DNA of 64,000 bases from Palaemon carinicauda (GCF_036898095.1 NC_090743.1:24093926-24157925); one strand, 5' to 3'. Counted from the first letter of the stretch, positions 11,031 through 22,450 are shown. Notes: generated by a model from the letters alone, not told the origin. Numbers and translations: made by a program.

Positions 11031-12505
11031 ACCTAAATTACTTTAACAAAAACTCATACACCAGTCATTCTACGATAAATACAGTTTTCATCATAGGCCA
11101 TATGAGAAAAGATAGGTCATTATAGATGATAAAAGCACAAGACAAATTCAACTGTATATATAGATCAGGTATGAAAAAAGTGATGGAGCAAAAATTGATG
11201 AAAATACAAGTTGACAGCCTTTTTAACAATACAGTACTGTATAAAACAATTTATTATTGTTAAATCATGCTTTTCCTTTTTCTTTGTTTTATGTGGCACT
11301 GTACAGTACTTCACAATAAATTCTATTTGCATTATACTTAACATTGTGATAAAAAACTCAATTAGCCAACAGTATTAACTCTAGTGCAGTTCTTTACTAA
11401 TAGTTACTGTAGCACCACAATAGTACTTCAGAGCATTGGACCTGCAATTAGAATAATCGAAGCTTAGCTCTGCTTACCTGTGACTCAGTTTTTATATATT
11501 TCACTTTAGTCTGTTTTCTTCCTTTGTGATTGATAAAAAGATATACAAAATATAAAAAAAAATCTGTTTAGTATTTCAACCAACAAAAGATGAATACGTG
11601 AAAAAGTCTACCAAACACCTATACCAAGGGCATTTTCTGGGTCCGAATCTTAATATCTTTAGAATCAAATTTTTGCATAAAAATGTAATCCCACACTGCT
11701 TAGTGGAGACAAGGTTACTTTAATGATTCCTTGACGTTGACTACAGAGCTTTTTAATAACATAAATATTCCCATGACTTATAAATAAAAGTATATGAACA
11801 TTATTTGGCTACTAGTCTTGTTCAGGTCAATTGTTATCATAGAATAACAAGAGCACACGGCAGAAAGTATAACTGAACATGAAAGCTAAGTAAGACATCG
11901 CAAACCCTTATATCCTAATGTATATGACAGTAAGAGACCTGAAGAACAAGAGTAGAATTTGAAACAACTTATATTTGTCTTCTTTGTCTGCAACTTGGTA
12001 GACAAATTAATTAGGCAACCCCTCACAATGATCCACCTTAGGGAGAAATCATCTAAAGGTTTAGATGGTTTCCATGACAACAAGGGTCAACTCGAATTAA
12101 GGCCAACTAAAAAATTATTTGAAAAGTTTTATCAAATTATTTTTACCCATTCCAGACATATCCTTCTAACACACACACAGATAAACAAACTACTTCTCCC
12201 AACATAAAATCAATATACTATCAATGGTATTATCACCTACACAACTTACCAAGCTGAAATGCAAAATCAGTTCAAAGTCAGTTGTAAAATCCTCAAGTTT
12301 TAAATATGGTAAAATTCTATATTCTAAAATTACAATGATAAAAGATTCCAAACTCTTACCAAGGAAAAAAATATTTCTACTAATTTTCAGTAGGACCTAT
12401 GAAAATCTTTCAAAGATTTCTGAACAATGAACAATACCTCTACTAATCTATACTACTATATAAAAAATTATACATACCCCAATCTATTTTACTTAGCCTA
12501 AAATC
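11031..12505. other. ADPRS downstream sequence, no gene seen
   Basis: AT-rich sequence beyond the ADPRS stop, which must include its 3' UTR. I see no further coding exon. Several possible AATAAA/ATTAAA signals on the minus strand exist far from the stop (for example near 11250 and 11750), but none can be chosen from sequence alone. Confidence 0.4.
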
Positions 12506-12630
12506 TCAAGAACTTGATTCTCCAGCTTCAACAAGACTGAAAAGCTGATCTGCTTGCTTGATAGCATCAGCTAAGGCTTCACAGTGCCTTTTAAGGTTCT
12601 CTGGAACCTTTTCCATACCGTAGTAAGCAC
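12506..12630 (-). CDS. ADPRS: ADPRS (ARH3) last coding exon with stop
   Basis: Terminal coding exon. It begins by completing the split Gly codon and encodes AYYGMEKVPENLKRHCEALA, then DAIKQADQLFSLVEAGESSS and a TGA stop at 12506-12508. It corresponds to GAYYGMDQVPESWQ and the C-terminal helix of ARH3. The acceptor is TTTCAG ending at 12631. I did not find a convincing polyadenylation signal in the 400 bases beyond the stop, so the 3' UTR end is not called. The 509-bp intron upstream contains a tRNA-like SINE. Confidence 0.93.
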
Positions 12631-12769
12631 CTGAAATGATTAACATGTAATTAAATATACTGTACAAAAGACAAACTACAACTTAAATACAAATAAAATT
12701 TCCTAGTATTTTTCCAAATACTTAAATAAACCTATAACAGTCAAAACATTTAAATTTAAAGATTTAAAT

Positions 12770-13085
12770 GCAGCTCATGAATGGTAGAGGCAAGGGACAA
12801 TGATAATGCCCTTACTAGCAGGACAATGCCCTAGAGACTGACCATATAAACATATGATCAGCAGCCAATCCCAGTCTCCAACCAAGCTAGGACCAGGAAG
12901 GGCCAAGCAATAGCTGCTGATGACTCACCAGTTAGACCTATATGCTTCCCCAAAATCCCCCATCCTTAGCTCACACGGATGGCGAGGTTGCAGACAATTA
13001 AGAAACTATCGAGTTTGATTGGAACTCGAACCCCAGTTCTGCGAGAGCCAGGCAGAGAAGTTTCCAATAGGCCACTCCTATTGCA
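12770..13085 (-). repeat. tRNA-like SINE in the last ADPRS intron
   Basis: On the minus strand the head (about 13085-13010) reads GTGGCCTATTGGAAAC, a box-A-like segment, followed by GGGGTTCGAGTTCCAATC, a good box B. This is the split polymerase III promoter of a tRNA-derived SINE. The body contains GGCATTGTCCTGCTAGTAAG and runs to about 12770. It fills most of the 509-bp intron between the last two exons. The anticodon stem is poor, so it is not called a tRNA gene. Confidence 0.7.
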
Positions 13086-13139
13086 TAGATAAAGGTTCAT
13101 AACTAGGATACAGTTAACTGCATATCAATCCACACTCAC

Positions 13140-13230
13140 CTGCAATACTTCCAGCCATTGTTGCGATAGTGTCAGTGTCTCCACCTAAGCCTATAGCATA
13201 GTGGAGAGTTCTCTGTATAGGATTATCAGT
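13140..13230 (-). CDS. ADPRS: ADPRS (ARH3) exon with GGDTDT metal-binding motif
   Basis: Exon of 91 bp encoding TDNPIQRTLHYAIGLGGDTD followed by TIATMAGSIA plus the first base of a Gly codon. The GGDTDT motif supplies the C-terminal Asp, Asp and Thr ligands of the two magnesium ions in ARH3 (D314, D316 and T317 of the human protein, from memory). The acceptor is CTTTCAG at 13231-13237. The donor is G|gtgagt at 13140/13139. All recognisable catalytic residues in this exon are kept, so the gene looks functional here. Confidence 0.95.
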
Positions 13231-13607
13231 CTGAAAGAAAAGGAAGCTACTTTATTCAATCTGTTACAGTTTCCATTATACAAATTACAAATGCCACTAC
13301 TTATTCTTTATGTGAACAAGTCCTTTGATACAGAACATTTTCCACACAAGTTATTTCCAAAAATATTTTACTTACAACTGCATTTGTCTCGTATGCAACA
13401 AGCAGTATTGATAGTAAAGCACAAATCCTGATACCATATAAATCTTGAAAGTGCTCAATAAGAAATGACAAATTTGAAAGTAATTTGAAGTTTTCCTAAC
13501 GATACAAACCTGTAGCTATTTATAGGGATTATCTTTCAGCAAAGCAGGAAGACTAGCCATAAAGACTTTTAAGCGAGGTGACAACTACCGACCACACTAG
13601 TTAGCGA

Positions 13608-13770
13608 GGGTTCGTGAGGGATAACAGGGGGTAGTGAGGGGTAGCAGGGGGTAGTGAGGGGTAGCAGGGGATAGTGAGGGGTAGCAGAGGGTAGTGAGGG
13701 GTATCAGAGATAGTGAGGGGTAGCGGGAGGGTAGTGAGGGGTAGCAGGGGGGTACTGATGGGTAGGGGGG
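13608..13770 (-). repeat. G-rich minisatellite in DIRS-B copy 2 terminal region
   Basis: About eight imperfect copies of a roughly 20-bp unit containing GGGGTAGCAGGGGGTAGTGA on the plus strand. In other family B copies the same place has a single short GGGGGTAGGGG-type stretch. The repeated G-runs could form G-quadruplexes. Confidence 0.85.
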
Positions 13771-13870
13771 GCTGCCAGAAACCCAATTCACTCACACACC
13801 AGTGTGTCTAAACCACTTTCGATTGCAGGCAGGACTTTCAAGGGGGACAGGTGATGGCAGGACAATTTGT

Positions 13871-13970
13871 ATAAATAGCTACAGGTTTGTATCATAAGGG
13901 AAAATACAAATTACTTTCAAATTTGTCATTTGTTCCGATACTAAATACAAACCCTGCTATTTATAGGAAT
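13871..13970 (+). repeat. DIRS-B copy 2 internal complementary region
   Basis: Fused reverse complements of the two family B ends, with the same GAATTTGTCATTTGTTCCG-like junction (here AAATTTGTCATTTGTTCCG). Confidence 0.8.
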
Positions 13971-14399
13971 GACTCGCCCATTAGGAGGATGGAAGTCCGA
14001 ACCCACTGGATGTGCTTTTGAACAGGAGTTATCTCATACAGGTTTGGCACATGACTGAAAGAAACCCTGTCATCTCGCTAAAACTTCGTGCAAAGCACAT
14101 ATAGCGGCTTGAGCAACCTGTGACTGTCTAGGTAAGATTTTTCAGAGATAAATCTTTAGCATCAAACATAAGCGTATCCAATACCCACCTCACAGGGAGT
14201 ATGGGGACCTAACAAGTATTATTTCTATACTAGGTTACACATTGGAAATGGTTATTACCTCCTGAGAGGTGAGGCCGGCTTGCAGAGGACCCATGGGTGC
14301 TATTCCCCAAGAGAGGGGAAGATGAAAGAAAGTAAGAGCCAGTCATTCTTACATATTCATCCCAGACTAATCCTGGGAAACCTATGCCATCAACCATCT

Positions 14400-14990
14400 G
14401 CTACTTGTCCATAAAGGAGCCTGAGGCATATCAAATTATTTGTTGTGCAGCCACCACAGGACCAATGGAGAATGTCTCCATGTTCCTGTGGGTCAGGATG
14501 CCAGAAAACTTCAAATCAATCAATCAATGTTCCTGTGGCTTATATCTTGCAGGTAGTGGGAGGTTTACGTCGTCTGACACTTCCACACACCTGCTTGCAG
14601 TATCTGCATCACAGAGTAGTTTCTCTTGAACGCTAGGGACGTGCTGATACCCTTAACGTTATGAGCTCCAAGTCGATGAGCACGAGGAGGATTGGGATTC
14701 AATGCAAGGTCTATGACCCTACGAATCCTAGCCGAGATGGTGTTCTTTGTGACCCTGCTCTTGACCTTCTCCATGCTGACGAAGAATACTGACACTCGGG
14801 GGCGAGTTCCTGCCGTGCTTTTCAGGTAATACCTCAAATCCTCACTAAGCAAAATAACAGTTGATCTGGGTCATCGGTTACAAAATGAAGAATCCCAATC
14901 CTGAAGGGCCCAAATCTATGATCCGTTACTCCCGGATTTTGAATCTTAGTATGTAATAAACTCAGGGACGAGGCAGTGTTACCTCCCCAC
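14400..14990 (-). pseudogene. DIRS-B copy 2 recombinase remnant
   Basis: Open minus-strand stretch 14852-14565 encodes LRYYLKSTAGTRPRVSVFFV, then ISARIRRVIDLALNPNPP and AHNVKGISTSLAFKRNYSVM. It aligns with the family B recombinase. Box II reads HNVK instead of HDVR, so the catalytic arginine is lost. The tyrosine segment is disrupted by an insertion near 14500. Confidence 0.75.
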
Positions 14991-14995
14991 ATTAA

Positions 14996-15612
14996 TATTA
15001 TTATTATTATTATTACTTGCTAAGCTACAACCCTAGTTGGAAAAGCAGGATGCTATAAGCCCAGGGGCCCCAACAGGGAAAATAGCCCAGTGAGGAAAGG
15101 AAACAAGGAAAAATTTAACATTTTAAGAAAAGTAACATTAAAATGAATATTTCCTATATAAACTATAAAAACTTTAACAAAACACGAAGAGAAATTAGAT
15201 AGAATAGTCTGCCCGAGTGTACCCTCAAGCAAGAGAACTCTAACCCTAGACAGTGGAAGACCATGGTACACAGGCTATGGCACTACCTAAGACTAGAGAA
15301 CAATGGTTTGATTTTGGAGTGTCCTTCTCCTAGAAGAGCTGCTTACCATAGCTAAAGAGTCTCTTCTACCCTTACCAAGAGGAAAGTAGCCACTGAACAA
15401 TTACAATACAGTAATTAGTCCCTTGATCGAAGAAGAAGTGTTTGGTAATATCAGTGTTGTCAGGTGTAAGAGGAAAGACGAGAATGTGTAAAAAATATGC
15501 CAGACTATTCGGTGTATGTGTAGGCAAATAAAAAATGAGCCGTAACCAGAGAGAGGGATCCAATACATTACTGTTTGGCCAGTCAAAGGATCCAATAACT
15601 CTCTAGCGGTAG
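14996..15612 (-). mobile_element. CR1-like LINE 3' UTR inserted in DIRS-B copy 2
   Basis: Starts with an (ATT)n tract, the poly(TAA) tail of a minus-strand LINE. It then contains CTAGTTGGAAAAGCAGGATG and CAGGGAAAATAGCCCAGTGA, complementary to the 3' UTR at 10850-10975. It ends near 15612 after two copies of GGATCCAATA. Only noncoding sequence is present. A target-site duplication could not be defined. Confidence 0.7.
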
Positions 15613-15768
15613 TGTCTCTTGAATGGGCGACATCACAGAAAAGACCATGCAGTTCACTGACTCCTTTGGCCTAAGCCAAAGAGAGCAGGAAAACTGCCTT
15701 CAAAGTGAGGTGGCGATCTGTTGCCTGGTGTAATGGTTCGTAGGGAGCACCCTTCAGGAGGAGTTTGG

Positions 15769-16770
15769 GAGGGCGTGTGAGAGAATGAAGTTGCGAGTTA
15801 ATGTGGTAAGAGTAAGGTTATGAGATGCAAGAGAAAGGAGGGTGGTGCTAGATTGAATATCATGTTAAATGGAGAGTTACTTGAGGAAGTATATCATTTC
15901 AAGTACTTGGGGTCTGTTGTTATTGCAAATGGTGGAGTGGAAGCAAATATACGTCAGTGATATTAAAGGATGTATAATGTTGGGGGCAGTGAAGGGAATG
16001 GTAAAGAATAGAGGATTAGGAATGAATGTAAAAGTTTTTCATGAGAAAGTGAATGTACCAACTGTGATGTATGGATCGGAGTTGTGGTGATGAAAGCAAC
16101 AGAGAAACAGAAATTGAATGTTCAAGATGAAGTGTCTGAGGAGTATGGTTGATGTATCTCGATTAGATAGGGTTGGGAATGAAGTAGTGAGGGTGAGAAT
16201 GGGAGTAAGAAATGAATTAACAGCTTGAATGAATGAATTAATGATTTGAAGTTCTCTGGCATCCTGACATCGAAAGTCTTTGACGCCGATTAGCAGCTTG
16301 AATGGATAAAAATGTGCTAAGGTGGTTTCACCATGTAGAGAGAATGGAAAATGGCTGTCTGCTGAAGAAGGTGATGAATGCAAGAGTTGATGGGAAAACA
16401 CAAGAGGAAAGCCAAGGTTTGGGTGGATGGATGGAGTGAAGAAAGCTCTGGGTGATAGGAGGATAAATGTGGGAGAGGCAAAAGTGTGTGCTATAAATAG
16501 GAATGAATGGCGAGCAACTGTGACAGTTCCGATAGACCCTGCTTTTCTTCCGGTTGCCTTGGTGACCAGAGAGGCAGGGGCAGTAAGGGATTCAGCATAT
16601 GAAGCTTCACTGTGGTGGATAAAGAGGAAGGGTGGGCTGTGACACCCAAGCAGTACCAACCAAACTTAGCTGAATCCCTCGGCAGGCCAGGAGGAACAAG
16701 GAGAAAAATTCCCTTTTGTTCTTTTTTTTTTTGTGTCGGTTACCCACCAAAAACTGAGGGAATGCCAGGG
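15769..16770 (+). mobile_element. RTE-like LINE fragment, 3' end (decayed)
   Basis: 5'-truncated copy of the family at 1-1100. It keeps pieces of the RT C-terminus (for example VNVPTVMYGSELW ending at 16090 and MDGVKKALGDRRINVGEAK in 16427-16490) between frameshifts and small insertions. A roughly 60-bp segment near 16235-16300 is an extra piece inside the coding remnant. It ends in the family 3' UTR near 16770. Confidence 0.75.
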
Positions 16771-16794
16771 TAAATAGATTGATAGATCTTACAT

Positions 16795-17480
16795 TTCATT
16801 CATCATCATCATCTCATCCTATGCAAAATGACGCAAAGGGCCTCGGTTAGATTTCGCCAGTCGTCTCTATCTTGAGCTTTTAATTCAATACTTCTCCATT
16901 CATCATCGCCTATTTCACACTTCATAGTCCTCAACCATGTAGAACTGGGTCTTCCAACTCTTTTAGTGCCTTGTGGAGGCCAGCTGAACGTCTAGTGAAC
17001 TAATCTCTCTTGGAGAGTGCAAAAAGCATGCCCAAACCATCTCCATCTACCCTTCATGTTGATCTCATCCACATATGGCACTCGAATAATCTCTCTTATA
17101 GTTTTATTTCTAATCCTGTCCTGCCATTTAACTCCTAATATCCTTCTGCGGGCTTTGTTCTCAAATCTACTAAATCTATTGGATATTGTTTCATTGACAT
17201 ACCATGACTCATGTCCATATAGTAACACCAATCTCACTAAACAGACATGAAGTTTGATTTCTATATGTAATTTCAGGCGATTTGATTTCCAAATTTTACT
17301 TAACTTAGCCATTGTCTGCTTTGCTATTTTCAATCTTTCACTAAACTCTAATTCTAAAGACCCTGCATTGGAGATCAGAGTTCCTAGATACTTAAATGAT
17401 TCTACCACATTAATCCTTTCTCCTAATGATATTCTATCTTCCATTGCACATTCTGTTCTCATCATGAGTTTTTTCTATTT
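16795..17480 (-). mobile_element. Second LINE family, best copy of the C-terminal region
   Basis: The minus-strand open frame 17465-16992 encodes VESFKYLGTLISNAG, then LVLLYGHESWYVNE, RRRILGVKWQDRIRNKTIRE and GRWRWFGHAF. These are the blocks after the catalytic site of a non-LTR reverse transcriptase. On its 3' side the frame breaks, but the VGRPSSTWLRTMK block is recognisable, and the copy ends at an ATC/GAT microsatellite at about 16798-16812. The upstream RT core is missing (5' truncation). Clade not assigned. Confidence 0.75.
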
Positions 17481-18049
17481 AGCTTTCTGGTAAGTAAATT
17501 TCATTATGTGTTCATAATGTTTAATGTTCATAACTTTTTAGAGTTCCTCTTTTATCACTAGACTTCATTAACTATGTAACTATACAGTGCTGTTTCGTTA
17601 GAGCGCAAGAAGTTCAGTAACCCTTGTCAGTGTTACTGTAAATATCCCAGTTTATGATTAACTTCGGTACTATTTCTACAAAGAGCCTCTGATGTTCATA
17701 TTGCTTCTTCTTCAGAAGCTCGCTTTAATCAACCTTTACCCATGAAATTTTTTAATTTTCCCATTTTCTTCCCTTCAATAAAAATATGCACTTATTTGAT
17801 GAACCATTCTCCTTGTCTCATCAGTTTCTTCAGTCGCAGACTACTGATCAGGCCTACTCCTGATTGTTTGTTTATTACTATGCATTATCATATCCTCCCC
17901 TGATATTCTTGGCTATTACTACGTGGAATGTGCATGGAAATTGTTTGTGGAAGTTCATTATCTGTATTCCCTTGGTGCACCATGTCAGAAGAAATACTTG
18001 GATTTAAATAACATAAAAAATAAGTTTCCCTCGCAGTACCTAACAAGTG
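17481..18049. other. Intron sequence, nothing recognised
   Basis: Part of the 7-kb ADPRS intron. I see no exon or confident repeat, although it directly precedes the decayed DIRS-like remnant and may hold unrecognisable parts of it. Confidence 0.35.
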
Positions 18050-19600
18050 ATAGTTTTGGATCTTGACTCTCTTCGGTGATGCTCCATTGGCAGGTTGGGG
18101 AGCTATTCTGAAGGGTCTTCATCAGTCAGGAACATGATCAGATGTAGCATCACAAATACACATTGCCTAGAGTTACTAAAACACTTTGCTGCAATAGTTT
18201 AGTCAGAGAATCTTGTGAAAGGAAAAGTTATTGTTGTTCATTAAGGTAACTAACTGCTTTGGCATATATCAAGAGACTAGGAGGCAAGAAATCAAGAATG
18301 GTTCTTTTTTCTTCTGACTTGGGAGCTGTTATGTTGGACAGCAGCAAGCTAAATTGCTTTACCTTTTTACTTTATTCCAGGGAATCAGAATGTCTTAGCC
18401 AATCAGTTAAGCAAGAGGAATCAATTGTTACTAACACAATGGTCTCTTTATCCTTGGCTGGAAGGTTTGGGAAGAGTTAATGAAAGAAGTTTTCTAAGTC
18501 AATGAACACAATGGTGGGTGCATACTGTTCAAGATCCCAACGCTATGGCATGAATGCCATGCTACAAGACTGTATGAACCTAGAAATTTATGCTTTTACT
18601 CTTGTTGTCATGATTCATCTGGTAATCAACAAGCTTTGGTAGAGTGCTCTCAAAATGTAAATAGGATTCCCAAAGCCCATTTTGCCCACAGAGTGACTCA
18701 CAGACCTGAGGCATTTTCTAGCAGAAAAACTCATCCAGTTTCCTAAAAGGATAGATCTTCTCGGACAATCCTAGGGTCATTTAGTATATAAAACCCCATT
18801 CATACTACAGCTAACCACATGGAAACTCTTCACTGTATCCTTAAAGGGGATTTTCAATACTGTACCCTCAAGACTGACCATTATAGCAGCCAGAAGACCT
18901 TATACAAATAGGTTATATCATCATCAGTGGTATCCTGTAATTTAGGTGATGTAAAATCATAAAAGTATTAGCAACTAAAACAAACATATACAGCAACAGT
19001 ATAAAGTTTTTTCGATTTCTTTTTGAAGAATCTTATTGTTGATGCTCATAAGGAATTGGGCGTTGATTATCTACAGTTTGAAAGTGAAAGCTCCTGATAT
19101 TAGAGCAATAACTACAACAGAACTTTTAATTTTTACCATGGATCTATACTTAAACAAAGTTTTATATGCAGTACAGGGGTGTTGCACTTTTGGTATTTGC
19201 TAAACATTATATGCGAGAAGCCAAGTTTGATTTGGATGAGTGTTGGGTCTTTTGGTTAAGTAGCAGAAAAAGATGTTTTGACATAACAAATTTTCAATGG
19301 AACTTTAGTTAAGATATGGAAGTAATGAGTGAACAATTTAGGTAGTTTTTCAGTTTGTGCCTTTGGTGTTAGGAGCAAAATTAGTTTTGATCATATATGA
19401 ATTTATTCAATTATCGCAGCTGTTTACCAAATTAAAATGCTATATGGATAAGAGTGGGAAAGACCATTATAGGTTTATACCAAGTTTAATCTAAAGATGA
19501 GGATTTTAAAGTTTCAGGGTTTGCCATGTTTACTCTAGTTTTTATTTTAGAGTACAACTGTCCTCCAACCTAGGCAATGTGGTATTCAGCACATGAATTT
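18050..19600 (+). pseudogene. Heavily decayed DIRS-like RNase H to recombinase remnant
   Basis: Plus-strand translation in changing frames gives LFGDAPLAGWGAILK (18069-18113), matching the RNase H start (LFSDASxxGWGA). HCLELLKHFAA, IPGNQNVLANQLSKRN and NAMLQDCMNLEIYAF follow, in the order of a DIRS pol. Further on, KFFRFLFEESY and AVLKCY-like pieces may be the recombinase. Many stops and shifts make it very old. No ends or inverted repeats were found. It belongs to none of the three families clearly. Confidence 0.5.
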
Positions 19601-19677
19601 AAATTTCATAGAAATTAACTTAGTTTATAATCTAAAATTCATGTAAGTTCTTAACCTGCCTTCCAAGCCTTCCAATC

Positions 19678-19832
19678 TCAGTGGTTCTATTTTTTTCTAT
19701 ACAATACTTATACCTCACAGTGGTTCTGGTTTTTCTATACAATACTTATATCTCACAGTGGTTCTGGTTTTTCTATACAATACTTATATCTCACAGTGGT
19801 TCTGTTTTTTCTATACAATACTTAGATCTCAA
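19678..19832. repeat. Four-copy tandem repeat, 38-39 bp unit
   Basis: Unit begins CAGTGGTTCTGGTTTTTCTA and ends ACAATACTTATATCT. The word GTGGTTCT occurs at 19681, 19720, 19758 and 19796. It lies in the ADPRS intron. Confidence 0.9.
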
Positions 19833-20236
19833 AAGGATAATAATCAAGATGGCAGCAGCTAGGGGGAAGGAACATTTTGTATAAATGCTCTATACTCCAT
19901 CACATCTTTCCAGTGCAGGGGGAACAAAAAGTTTTACGTATGTCACTGTTGAGCTTTATATTAGTTTATAAATTATTAGAAGAAGTCCTGAGAGTGACGT
20001 AAATAACAATAGATCATAGATGGCAAGCGGTCTGAGGATGTGCAATAGCATTCATTCTTTCCCGAGCAGTACAGGTAGATGTGACTAGAAAACCGTTGCA
20101 TTGAAGTATGGCAACTTATGATTAATGAATTCGTAATGAACAAATACACTAACAATATAAAATATCATAAATCATATTGGTAATTATATACAAGTGATGC
20201 ACATCTGCAAACAAATAATAAAAGACAACATATTAC

Positions 20237-20432
20237 CTCGACACTAGAAATTGAATTTGTTGCTCTGATGAATGAGTAGATTGCAGTTGGTACAGAGAGA
20301 TGGGCAGCAATATGAATTCCTAATTCTCCCCCTACTTGTTCATTGGTAACACATGATCCTCTCTCCATTAATTCCAAGACTTTGGTTAACTTCTTTACAT
20401 ACAAAAATGGTTCCTCTCCTTCATCAAATATG
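20237..20432 (-). CDS. ADPRS: ADPRS (ARH3) exon, LGIHIAAHLSVPTAIYSFIR segment
   Basis: Exon of 196 bp. Its first base completes the Asp codon split by the intron, then 65 codons follow, including EQVGGELGIHIAAHLSVPTA and IYSFIRA. These match ARH3 VVSELGNGIAAFESVPTAIYCFLR in spacing and key residues. The acceptor is a long T tract ending CAG at 20433-20435. The donor is GAG|gtaata at 20237/20236. The intron on its 5' side (20433-22337) contains an RTE endonuclease fragment; the 3' intron (13231-20236) contains LINE and DIRS debris. The frame is fully open. Confidence 0.92.
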
Positions 20433-21299
20433 CTGAAAATAAAAAAAAATAAAAACATTCAAATCATACAAAATTGAGAAAAACAGATGCAAATGGGCTT
20501 CCCTTAGAACAATATACAAATAATAAAAGGACTATGAGTAGACAAAATTAAAGTTAACATTCTGAAATCATAACATTTCCACGAATCCTATCTCTACATA
20601 GAATAGGTTTCTGAAGCGAAAGTGTCAAATTGACAGCCTCTAGATAAAAAAATTTAAAAATCTCACCACCTGTACCTTCGAGCAGTACACTACCTCCAAA
20701 TTAGCTGCCAAACCCTTCCCAGAAGCTCTGAAGAAACAGACAGCCACTGTAGTGTGGGAACAAGATAGCCATCTGATTTAAGAGGTCAGTGCACTGTGAC
20801 ACCTCTATTTTCTTATTTTAGGTTTTTAATTATTTAACTTGAGATTTTTTTGTGTATACATGTCTGGGTAATACTTCCATGGTTTAACAATTTCTATACT
20901 ATTCAGGTATATCTATGCTAATCCTTTTCCAAAATATTCCATTACTGGAAATGTAAAGTAAAAAGGTTTTACTCTGATTCAGTTGCTTCTTTTGGCTAAT
21001 ATCGATAATCATCCATTTGCTTTCTTCAATGTGTGTTGTGTGATGACTAATGTTTTGGATGTCTATTTCTTTCCAGCATTTGGGTAGGGATTTGGCAGGT
21101 AATTTGAGGGATGGAAAGTACGAAGGGAGGGGTTGTAAACTTCCTTTAGTGTTTTATCTAGAGAACATCAAGTTGGCAACTTCACATTATACAGTACTTT
21201 GTTTTGTTGAGAGGTAATTATGGAAATAATAGATTTATCCTAAAATCATATTACTTTCATTTATCTCTCATTTTCACTCTGTCATATGCCATTTTCAAC
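20433..21299. other. ADPRS intron, nothing recognised
   Basis: AT-rich intron sequence between an ADPRS exon and the RTE endonuclease fragment. No repeat or coding signal identified. Confidence 0.4.
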
Positions 21300-22205
21300 C
21301 TTTATTGATATTCATTTTTTACCTCAGGTTTTATTAATTCTTCAACCCTCACTAGCTCCCTTTTACACCCCCCCCCCCCCTCTTTTGCTACAACTAATTT
21401 TCCTTCCACCAAAAAATGATCAGACATACCGTTGGCCATACCCCTAAACATGTGTCTGTCTTTCAACCTTCCAAACATTCTTCTAGTTATCAACACATAA
21501 TCCATTAAAGCCCTTTCTACCACTCCTCCATTTGCCACTCTTACCCATGTATACTTGTTTTTATCTTTCTTTTTGAAAAAGCTAGAACTTATCACCATCT
21601 CTTGCTCAACACATATCTACCAGTCTCTCACCACTCTCATTTTCACCTGGTACGCCATACTTCCCAATGACACCTTCTACCTCTCCAGCGCCCACTCTAG
21701 CATTTAAGTCACCCATGACAACTACATAATTCCTTCTACCCAGTTCTTCTACACACCTAGTTAATTCATTCCAGAACTCATTCCACTCTTCTTCACTTCT
21801 CTCATAACCTGGCCCATATGCACGAACAAAAGCCCAACATTCCCTACCCACATTAACCTAGATGATATCTCCTTCCATTCCACTACTTTACCTGTCATCC
21901 ATTCACTCAGCAATAAAGCCACACCCTCTCTTGCTCTTGCCCTTTCAATCCCAGACACTCTACCAGTCACTTCACCAAACATCACTTCACCCTTCCCTTT
22001 TATCTTTGTCTCACACAAAGTCAATATATCCATCCTTCTATTCCTAATCATACTTCCAATCTCACATATTTTACTCTCTATCGTATTATATCCACGCACA
22101 TTCAGTCACCCCAAAACTAGAGTGCGGGGAGCAGTCACTCTCCCCCCCAGCTCCACCTCTTTGATGTCTCACAGAAGTATATAATACAGGAGAGGGGGTT
22201 CCCTG
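21300..22205 (-). mobile_element. RTE-like LINE 5' fragment: AP endonuclease only
   Basis: Minus-strand apurinic-type endonuclease of a non-LTR element. Blocks in order are MDILTLCETKIKGKGEV, YVVVMGDLNARVGAGEVEG, WVRVANGGVVERALMDYVLI and GMSDHFLVEGKLVV, corresponding to the E, GDxN, DY and SDH motifs. A frameshift near 21855 and a stop near 21605 break it. A GC-rich 5' UTR reaches about 22205. The RT half and 3' end are absent, which is the reverse of normal LINE truncation. It may be the 5' half of the family found at 1-1100. Confidence 0.75.
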
Positions 22206-22337
22206 CCAGCAAATAATTCTTGTTCTGAAAACTAATTTTACATCAATGAACATAAGATACTTTAAAAGATATAGCACAATAAGTAATCCAGTCAATATAC
22301 CAACTAGCTCAAAATACTGCAAATGCAATTTACTTAC
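22206..22337. other. Intron between RTE fragment and ADPRS exon
   Basis: Short host intron stretch. It provides the donor side of the exon at 22338-22450. Confidence 0.5.
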
Positions 22338-22450
22338 TCATCTTCTGTTGGGGTTTCCACTTTCTTCATTTTGGTAATTAAAGTTTCCACAAAGTTTACT
22401 GCATCAAGTTTGTCATAAGGAGTGTGAAGAGCAAGATGCACAGCAAGGCA
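22338..22450 (-). CDS. ADPRS: ADPRS (ARH3) exon, CLAVHLAL segment
   Basis: Exon of 113 bp encoding 37 codons (CLAVHLALHTPYDKL ... VETPTED) plus two bases of an Asp codon. CLAVHLAL corresponds to the ALAVHLAL stretch that follows GYNGAILQ in vertebrate ARH3, so the order matches the preceding exon. The acceptor is the pyrimidine tract and CAG ending at 22451. The donor is GA|gtaagt at 22338/22337, a consensus donor. The rest of the exon corresponds to the less conserved ARH3 linker helices, which explains weak similarity there. Phase is compatible with both neighbours. Confidence 0.88.

Larger units (their letters stand above)
13464..15768 (-). mobile_element. DIRS-B copy 2, truncated and interrupted by a LINE
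   Basis: Begins at 13464 with the family B end, followed by the inverted-repeat region (containing a G-rich minisatellite), an internal complementary region at 13871-13970, noncoding sequence and recombinase remnants. A LINE 3' end at 14996-15612 splits it; homology to DIRS-B copy 1 resumes at 15613 (TCTCTTGAATGGGCGACATC) and ends near 15768, where an RTE fragment abuts it. RT, RNase H and gag are missing. Confidence 0.8.

Noticed and set aside
13010..13085. A tRNA gene
   Set aside because: It has box A-like and good box B sequences but a poor anticodon stem and loop, and is continuous with a repeat body of about 240 bp, so it is a SINE head.
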